A stretch of DNA of 12,735 nt from Alphaproteobacteria bacterium UBA4588 (lineage in GTDB: Bacteria > Pseudomonadota > Alphaproteobacteria > Puniceispirillales > Puniceispirillaceae), in the NCBI GenBank assembly GCA_002387605.1, contig DGJU01000033.1, positions 15,380-28,114 of the forward strand, in the 5' to 3' direction. Below the pieces are notes generated by a model. That model had not been told where the DNA came from. It did not search any database and was given only the letters and a program-made list of their open reading frames with translations. Positions 8,267 to 12,735 of the stretch are shown here, piece by piece (position 1 is the first letter of the stretch; the number at the start of each line of letters is the position of its first letter). A program made the translations under genes and the position numbers.

Positions 8267-8356
8267 CATGGTAATGTTACTAAAACCTGTATTAATCAGT
8301 TAACCTTTTATCAGGCTTTTGCAAGTCCTACGCCTGCTTGGCTGTAGCTTTGCGCG

Positions 8357-8369
8357 ATAACAGTGTTAT
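8357..8369 (+). repeat. 13-base palindrome in the eipB-rnd divergent region
   Basis: ATAACA and TGTTAT are perfect reverse complements around a central G. The element is in the 178-base space between the divergent eipB-like and rnd starts, about 60 bases upstream of the rnd -10 box, and is followed by a short T-run. It could be a binding site for a dimeric regulator, but a palindrome this short can arise by chance. Apart from this site and the rnd promoter I see no gene or RNA in this gap. Confidence 0.35.
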
Positions 8370-8395
8370 TTTTAAAGAGTTTTCCGCCATCTGGT

Positions 8396-8424
8396 TTGCT
8401 CATTCTGCTGCGAAGGACTATAAT
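8396..8424 (+). promoter_or_regulatory. candidate rnd promoter with TATAAT -10
   Basis: A perfect TATAAT lies at 8419-8424, with TTGCTC at 8396-8401 and a 17-base spacer; the -35 keeps the important TTG. Transcription six or seven bases after the -10 would start at 8430-8431, on the rnd ATG itself. If the promoter is real, the message would be leaderless, and the purine stretch AAGGA (8413-8417) would lie upstream of the RNA start and not serve as a ribosome binding site. Confidence 0.5.
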
Positions 8425-8429
8425 GTATT

Positions 8430-9587
8430 ATGGAAAACATCCCTGAACTTGTAACAGACACCGCCACCCTAAAACAGGCGCTAGCGGCAGTTAGCTCTTC
8501 TGATTTTGTCGCAATCGATACAGAATTTATGAGAGAGACAACATATTATCCTCAGCTCTGTTTGATACAAGTATGCGCCAATGAAGTCGCTTTCTGTATT
8601 GATCCAATGAGTGAGGGCATTGACCTTACTGCGTTTTTTGAGGTGCTGAGCGATACATCTGTGATGAAGGTGTTTCATGCAGGACGGCAAGATCTAGAGA
8701 TTTTTGTGCATCTGACAGGCAGCGTTCCTGCGCCAGTTTATGATACTCAAATAGCAGCTATGGTATGCGGGCTGGGTGACCAGACAGGCTATGACAGGCT
8801 TGTTCATTCCTTCACCCGCAAAACATTGGATAAATCATCCAGATTTACCAATTGGGCCCAACGACCTCTCTCAGAACGGCAAATAAGTTATGCGCTTGAT
8901 GATGTGATTTATCTGGCACAAATCTATCCAAAGATGGTCGCTAAACTTTCAGACTCTGGCAGAGATAGCTGGGTTGATAATGAAATGGCCCAGCTGTCTG
9001 AAAAACAACTTTATATTAATGACCCAGACACTATCTGGAAAAAGATGAAACCGCGTGGCTCTCGCCCTGACATGCTGAATAGACTTGTTCATTTAGCCGC
9101 ATGGAGAGAACATGAAGCACAGAGGCGCAATCAGCCGCGTGGGCGTATCCTGCGCGATGATACTGTAATGGACCTTGCCGGTAGCAACCCTAAATCTCTG
9201 CCTGAATTTAAAAAAATCAGAGGGTTTCCAGGCGGTGAAGGTGGCAAGCTTGCTGCCCCTGTCCTTGCAACCTTGCAACAGGCAGCAAATACGCCTCAAT
9301 CAGAGTGGCCGTCATTAGAGCGGACAGCGCGCGAAGAAAAAGCGCCACCAGATATTTTAGAGCTGTTACGGGTATTACTGAAACATGTCTCAGAAGATGA
9401 GCAGGTTGCCCCACGACTGATTGCAACAGCAGATGAGCTGGAAAAATTAGCCCGCTCAGCGACGGCTGAAATTCGGGCCCAGTCAGGCTGGCGTCATGAT
9501 ATCTTTGGCGCCAGAGCTATCAAACTTATGTCTGGCAAGCTGGCGCTTTCAATTTCCGGAAATGCGATAAAAATAATCGAGCTATAA
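8430..9587 (+). CDS. rnd: ribonuclease D
   Basis: RNase D is a 3'-5' exoribonuclease that trims tRNA and other stable RNA precursors. The 385-residue protein has the complete DEDDy exonuclease domain (about 1-175): D30 and E32 in AIDTEF, D88 in HAGRQDLEIF, and Y154 with D158 in YALDDV. An HRDC nucleic-acid-binding domain (about 210-290, including LAAWREHEAQ and PEFKKIRG) follows, then a second helical region to the C-terminus, matching the E. coli arrangement and length. The ATG at 8430 has AAGGA twelve bases upstream, a long spacing, and a TATAAT box ends only five bases before the ATG. In many alphaproteobacteria rnd lies near purM/purN; here it is on the same chromosome segment but separated from purM by three minus-strand genes. 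Confidence 0.97.
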   Translation: MENIPELVTDTATLKQALAAVSSSDFVAIDTEFMRETTYYPQLCLIQVCANEVAFCIDPMSEGIDLTAFFEVLSDTSVMKVFHAGRQDLEIFVHLTGSVPAPVYDTQIAAMVCGLGDQTGYDRLVHSFTRKTLDKSSRFTNWAQRPLSERQISYALDDVIYLAQIYPKMVAKLSDSGRDSWVDNEMAQLSEKQLYINDPDTIWKKMKPRGSRPDMLNRLVHLAAWREHEAQRRNQPRGRILRDDTVMDLAGSNPKSLPEFKKIRGFPGGEGGKLAAPVLATLQQAANTPQSEWPSLERTAREEKAPPDILELLRVLLKHVSEDEQVAPRLIATADELEKLARSATAEIRAQSGWRHDIFGARAIKLMSGKLALSISGNAIKIIEL

Positions 9588-9600
9588 TAGGTATATCAGC

Positions 9601-9656
9601 CACATAAAAAAGGCAGAACCGCATCAGCGCTTCTGCCTTTCAGTTAACATTATGTG
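9601..9656 (-). terminator. rho-independent terminator with nested inverted repeats
   Basis: AAAGGCAGAA (9609-9618) pairs with TTCTGCCTTT (9631-9640) in a ten-base stem with a 12-base loop. Read on the minus strand, the stem is followed by six T residues (complement of 9606-9611), a classic intrinsic terminator for the SDR gene that ends at 9664. On the plus strand only TTTC follows, so termination of rnd is probably weaker. An outer pair, CACATAA (9601-9607) and TTATGTG (9650-9656), encloses it. Confidence 0.85.
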
Positions 9657-9663
9657 TCTTCAT

Positions 9664-10446
9664 CTAGCCATTAGAGTTGAAATTGCCGCCATCAAGAAGA
9701 ATGTTTTGGCCAACAAGAAACCCTGATTTGGCTGAGCAGATATAAGCACAAGCAAAACCAAACTCTTCGACAGCGCCAATCCGGCCACTTGGATTGCGCT
9801 CTTCCATTGCTGCCCGAACGGCTTCGGGTGTCTGGTCAGACTGATTTGCCAGAAAATTAATGTTTGCTGCGATACGGTCTGTATCAAACGGACCGGGCAA
9901 TAAACCATTAATGGTCACATTATGACGGGCAACCTGACGGGCAAGACCACCAACAAAACCAGTAAGGCCTGCACGCGCGCCGTTTGAGAGACCCAATGTA
10001 GGGATAGGTGATTTAACAGACCCTGACGTGATATTTACGATACGACCGAATTTATTTTCGATCATAGGGTCAATTACCCCTTTGATAAGATCAACAGCGG
10101 TCAGCATATTTGCATCAATCGCCTTAATCCAGTCATCGCGTGTCCAGTCCCGAAAATCACCAGGAGGCGGTCCACCAGCATTATTCACCAGAATATCGAC
10201 ATGCCCTGCAGCCTCTAGCACAGCCGCACGACCCTCTTCAGTTGTGATATCACAAGCAACCGTTTTAATATCAACCCCTGTTTTACCACGAAGCTCCTCT
10301 GCGGCGGCTTCAAGCGTGTCTGCACCGCGGGCACACATCACCAGATTGACACCAGTCTGGGCAAGAGCATCTGCACAGGCAAGTCCGAGACCTTTTGACG
10401 ACGCACAAACAACCGCCTTTTTTCCCGTTAATCCAAAATCAAGCAT
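9664..10446 (-). CDS. SDR-family protein with atypical active site
   Basis: The 260-residue protein has the short-chain dehydrogenase/reductase fold, and most relatives are NAD(P)-dependent oxidoreductases. Visible landmarks are the cofactor loop CASSKGLG (14-21), CDIT near 65-68, NNAGG at 88-92, N113 in the fourth helix, NITSGS at 138-143, PGPFDTDR at 184-191 and LDGG at 251-254. Two usual signatures are altered. The cofactor loop has Ala15 where TGxxxGxG has its first Gly. The catalytic YxxxK is replaced by SNGAR (S154, R158). An intact LGLSNGARAGLTGF motif occurs in a subfamily I recall from other Proteobacteria, usually annotated as an FabG-like reductase, so this is probably a family trait rather than decay. 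The ATG at 10446 has AGGA about eight bases upstream. It is 81 bases downstream of hdaA on the same strand and ends at a strong terminator. The substrate is unknown. Confidence 0.85.
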   Translation of the reverse strand: MLDFGLTGKKAVVCASSKGLGLACADALAQTGVNLVMCARGADTLEAAAEELRGKTGVDIKTVACDITTEEGRAAVLEAAGHVDILVNNAGGPPPGDFRDWTRDDWIKAIDANMLTAVDLIKGVIDPMIENKFGRIVNITSGSVKSPIPTLGLSNGARAGLTGFVGGLARQVARHNVTINGLLPGPFDTDRIAANINFLANQSDQTPEAVRAAMEERNPSGRIGAVEEFGFACAYICSAKSGFLVGQNILLDGGNFNSNG

Positions 10447-10527
10447 CGCAATATTCCTTTTTTTACCAAAAATTCAATTCCTTACTCTTAAGGAGATTTG
10501 CCTAAACTATCAAGGCGAAAGGGGATT

Positions 10528-11208
10528 TTATGCCTTATCAGAAGCAAGATAATCTGCCAAAACTGAGCGGGCAAGGCCCAGCGTTACTGGCTTTTTATGC
10601 GTCAGCGCTTCAGCATCAAGAGCCGCAACAATCTGAAAGGCAGCGTGATAGCTTCGCTCTATTCTGACAACCAGATAATCAATAACAGTTTCAGGAACCA
10701 CACATTGCCTATCAGCACATAGCTTAAATAATACTGCTTTGAACAGCTGGTCATCAGGAGCGGTAATATCCTGTGCGGCAAGCGAGCGAAGGCGCGAGCG
10801 TGTGTCAGCAAGCTGTATATCTATCTGCGATACAGGAATACGGCTCAGCATCAGAAGCGATCCCTCAGCTTCGGCAATCGCATTCAATAAATGAAATAAG
10901 GCTTCCTCATCATACAGCCCGCTATCACATGCCTCTAATAAAATAGCCTCACCATGCGTAACAGGTAGCTTTTCGCCAGCGATAAGCCTTGTATAGGTCT
11001 TTGCACCACTTATCTCGGCCCAGATTGCCCCAAGATGTGTCTTACCAGCACCTTCAGGGCCAAACAGATTAAGGGCTCGGTATGGGCGCGGCCAATCTGG
11101 CCACGTCTCAATCCAAGAGGTAGCATCCTTATTCGCATCGCCAATAATGAAATCTTCACGGCGATATGACGGGGGAAGTGACAGGGAAAAAGGAAGCTGT
11201 GCCATCAT
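10528..11208 (-). CDS. hdaA: HdaA, DnaA-related ATPase for regulatory inactivation of DnaA
   Basis: Hda proteins bind the DNA polymerase sliding clamp and stimulate ATP hydrolysis by DnaA, preventing re-initiation of replication. The 226-residue protein is a single AAA+ domain without the DnaA DNA-binding domain, the expected Hda size. The N-terminal QLPFSL (4-9) fits a clamp-binding peptide. Walker A is GPEGAGKTH (50-58). The Walker B region reads ILLEACD (89-95), with Ala93 in place of the usual second acidic residue. LLMLSR (118-123) is the sensor 1 strand, DTRSRLR (135-141) carries the likely arginine finger (R139), and KKPVTLGLAR (205-214) is the sensor 2 region. It starts eight bases after the DUF2066 stop without a well-placed ribosome binding site (GAGG lies 16 bases away), so translation is probably coupled. 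The second codon is also ATG (11205) and could be the true start. This neighbourhood with DUF2066 and purM is typical of alphaproteobacteria. Confidence 0.92.
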   Translation of the reverse strand: MMAQLPFSLSLPPSYRREDFIIGDANKDATSWIETWPDWPRPYRALNLFGPEGAGKTHLGAIWAEISGAKTYTRLIAGEKLPVTHGEAILLEACDSGLYDEEALFHLLNAIAEAEGSLLMLSRIPVSQIDIQLADTRSRLRSLAAQDITAPDDQLFKAVLFKLCADRQCVVPETVIDYLVVRIERSYHAAFQIVAALDAEALTHKKPVTLGLARSVLADYLASDKA

Positions 11209-11216
11209 AGCGCGGC

Positions 11217-12353
11217 TTAATTTACCTCGAGCTGCAGAGCGTAATGCCCCGATGCAGTCCCGCTCACGAGCTCATAACCCTGTTCTTGAAGGCCAAGCTG
11301 AACAGCTTCAACAGACCCTGATAATTGGGCCCGAAGAGCACCTTTTTTTGCTGTCAGCGAGACAACAGACAAATCAGCGATACCCGCAATCTGAGACAGT
11401 TTCCGGCGAACATCATACCAGTCTGTTAGCGATGAGATATCAACAGAGATAAGAATTTCATCTCGGTTATCTACGACATAAACATTAGAGGAGTGCCAAC
11501 TCTGTTCAATAACATTCATCACATCTTCTTGGAATGAATCAAAGGCTACATGAAGATTTGTTTGACCGTTCAAAGACCGCTGTTCCTGCCCGACAACAGC
11601 AAGTAGCGAGCCGTCAGCATCATAGAGTTCAGCCAGCATGATTAATTCAGGCACTGAGTTACTGTAATCAAGTCCGGCATATAACCAGACAACCTGCACA
11701 GCACCAGCCGCTTGAGCCGCCTTTGCCAGCATATCTTTATCGCGCATCAGAAGAGGTCTAGCAGGCAGGCTTCTCTCGAGCGCCACGTCAGGCTCTAGCA
11801 TGGTAAAGCGGACAAGCTTATCTGTTTTGTCAGAAAAATCCTGCCATCTGTTCAGCCATAAAATATCACGGGTCCAGACTCTGACACCTGATGGTTCCTG
11901 CCATACAGGCAGTAAAAGCACAGGAGGGCTAAATAATTCAGCCCATTGCAAACCAGCCGAAATCAATGCACCGCGCACTTTGGCAGCATCAAAACAAATA
12001 TCGATTTCTGCAATATAGCGTTGGGCAAGCGCGTTTTCAGATGTGATATGGAAAAAATCAACAAAACTATCTGCTGGCAGCGCTAACATTGTTGCCCGAG
12101 CGACTTTGTCCGGCACAATTATTCTGTCGATAACTTTTGCAAAGGCCATCTCTGTTGCGTCTGCAATCCCGACTTCACGGGCTTTGGTGCCTGTTAATGC
12201 GTTACTGTCAATGGCAATGCCCGTCACCGAATAGGCTTCGCTCGGACATGTTTCAGCCTGAACAGGCACGCACCAAATGGCTAAACAGAGTGTTAAAATT
12301 ATGCTATGAACACCCAAGACTCTTTGGCTGACATAGTGCATAAGACAGGGCAT
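11217..12353 (-). CDS. DUF2066 domain-containing exported protein
   Basis: The 378-residue protein has an N-terminal signal peptide: hydrophobic segment about 13-30, with probable cleavage after VQA at residue 33. The mature protein is presumably periplasmic. The DUF2066 pattern is visible in VTGIAIDSNALTGTKARE (43-60), FVDFFHITSE near 97-106, YIAEIDICFD (113-122) and LLLPVW (146-151). The C-terminal region (about 300-365) has a D-W-Y-D-V-R-R-K-L segment followed by alternating strands, also seen in relatives. C36 and C120 could form a disulfide. No function is known for the family, so none is assigned. The ATG at 12353 is supported by GGAG (minus strand, 12364-12367) ten bases upstream. The gene is the first of a probable operon with hdaA, whose start is eight bases past its stop, and it diverges from purM. 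This operonic tie to a replication regulator is conserved but unexplained. Confidence 0.85.
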   Translation of the reverse strand: MPCLMHYVSQRVLGVHSIILTLCLAIWCVPVQAETCPSEAYSVTGIAIDSNALTGTKAREVGIADATEMAFAKVIDRIIVPDKVARATMLALPADSFVDFFHITSENALAQRYIAEIDICFDAAKVRGALISAGLQWAELFSPPVLLLPVWQEPSGVRVWTRDILWLNRWQDFSDKTDKLVRFTMLEPDVALERSLPARPLLMRDKDMLAKAAQAAGAVQVVWLYAGLDYSNSVPELIMLAELYDADGSLLAVVGQEQRSLNGQTNLHVAFDSFQEDVMNVIEQSWHSSNVYVVDNRDEILISVDISSLTDWYDVRRKLSQIAGIADLSVVSLTAKKGALRAQLSGSVEAVQLGLQEQGYELVSGTASGHYALQLEVN

Positions 12354-12386
12354 AGTTTAGTCACTCCAGGTTATCACTGAATTTTT

Positions 12387-12414
12387 CTTAAAGGGTGTTT
12401 ACCACCACTGTCAA
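12387..12414 (-). promoter_or_regulatory. promoter for the DUF2066-hdaA operon
   Basis: Reading the minus strand, a perfect TTGACA (12414-12409) is followed after 16 bases by TTTAAG (12392-12387), a four-of-six -10 match. Transcription would start near 12380 and give a leader of about 27 bases that includes the ribosome binding site. The spacer holds a small inverted repeat, GGTG and CACC (plus strand 12394-12406). Confidence 0.55.
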
Positions 12415-12417
12415 TTA

Positions 12418-12456
12418 TCAGCGACGCCAAACATAGAACTGTTATAGCATCGCTGA
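12418..12456 (+). repeat. inverted repeat upstream of purM
   Basis: TCAGCGA (12418-12424) and TCGCTGA (12450-12456) are perfect 7-base reverse complements around a 25-base loop. The right arm ends four bases before the purM ribosome binding site (AAGG at 12461-12464). It may form a hairpin in the purM leader or be a split operator. No T-run follows, so it is not a terminator. Confidence 0.35.
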
Positions 12457-12472
12457 GAAAAAGGTACAAAAT

Positions 12473-12735
12473 ATGACGAAGATAGATCCTAATATTTCTA
12501 GTCTAACCTACCGCGATGCGGGTGTTGACATTGATGCAGGTGACGCTCTTATTGGCGATATTAAGCCACATGCAGCGCGGACGGCCCGAACTGGGGCCAA
12601 TCCTGACTTGGGTGGGTTTGGCGGCTTATTCGATGTGAAAGCAGCAGGATTCACAGACCCAATCCTGGTCGCCGCAACTGATGGGGTCGGCACAAAGCTT
12701 GAAATTGCGCAGGCGATTGGTATTCATCGCGGCCT
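12473..12735 (+). CDS. purM: phosphoribosylformylglycinamidine cyclo-ligase (AIR synthetase), 5' part
   Basis: PurM converts FGAM to aminoimidazole ribonucleotide using ATP in de novo purine synthesis. The first 87 codons lie in the window and the frame stays open to the right edge. The product starts MTKIDPNISSLTYRDAGVDI and shows the PurM-specific YRDAGVDIDAGDALI segment (13-27), GGFGGLFD (48-55) and ATDGVGTKLEIA (68-79), which shape the nucleotide-binding region. The ATG at 12473 has AAGG (12461-12464) eight bases upstream. It is divergent from the DUF2066-hdaA operon with a 119-base shared control region. The gene is truncated by the window only; nothing suggests it is broken. Confidence 0.95.
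   Translation, partial: MTKIDPNISSLTYRDAGVDIDAGDALIGDIKPHAARTARTGANPDLGGFGGLFDVKAAGFTDPILVAATDGVGTKLEIAQAIGIHRG

Noticed and set aside
10447..10527. Possible separate promoter for the SDR gene (minus-strand TTGATA with a weak -10)
   Set aside because: The -10 candidate at the right spacing (TAAGAG) is too poor; read-through from hdaA is just as likely.
10028..10552. 174-codon plus-strand open frame opposite the SDR and hdaA genes
   Set aside because: It is antisense to well-recognised coding sequence, is Ser/Ala/Pro-rich in the way of shadow frames, and has no family motif.

Overview
The window looks like ordinary chromosome from an alphaproteobacterium of moderate GC content. The evidence is the gene order dprA-topA-rnr-rpmG, an EipB/DUF1849 periplasmic protein, an HdaA-type DnaA-like ATPase next to a DUF2066 protein, and purM. 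All of these are typical alphaproteobacterial neighbours. A marine SAR116-like lineage would fit the intermediate base composition and compact spacing, but that is only inference. I see no tRNA, rRNA, CRISPR array, insertion sequence, integrase or phage gene.

Left third (1-6166, + strand): three nucleic-acid enzymes in one direction. They are DprA (protects single-stranded DNA and loads RecA), TopA (DNA topoisomerase I with one zinc finger and a Lys/Ala-rich tail) and RNase R (3'-5' exoribonuclease). A hairpin that overlaps a possible promoter lies between dprA and topA.

Middle (6167-8429): rpmG, the cysteine-free form of ribosomal protein L33, has its own good promoter. Twenty-one bases later comes a divergent ROK-family protein. 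It keeps the ROK zinc-binding cysteines and the catalytic Asp but has lost the ATP-binding signatures. Converging on it from the minus strand, 11 bases away, is an EipB-like periplasmic protein with the family's paired cysteines. A 160-178 base divergent intergenic region separates eipB from rnd and holds a 13-base palindrome. It also holds a TATAAT box so close to the rnd start that rnd may be transcribed without a leader.

Right part (8430-12735): RNase D on the plus strand, then a strong hairpin terminator whose U-tract serves the minus-strand genes. These are, in transcription order, a DUF2066 secreted protein, HdaA (regulatory inactivation of DnaA) and an atypical SDR-family protein that lacks the Tyr/Lys catalytic pair. 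At the right edge, divergent from the DUF2066 gene, purM (purine synthesis) starts and runs out of the window.

Most of the window is housekeeping. The items most worth a second look are the ROK protein with degraded kinase motifs, the SDR without its catalytic Tyr/Lys, the possible leaderless rnd transcript, the topA leader hairpin, and the altered Walker B motif of HdaA. I found no convincing new multi-gene system.
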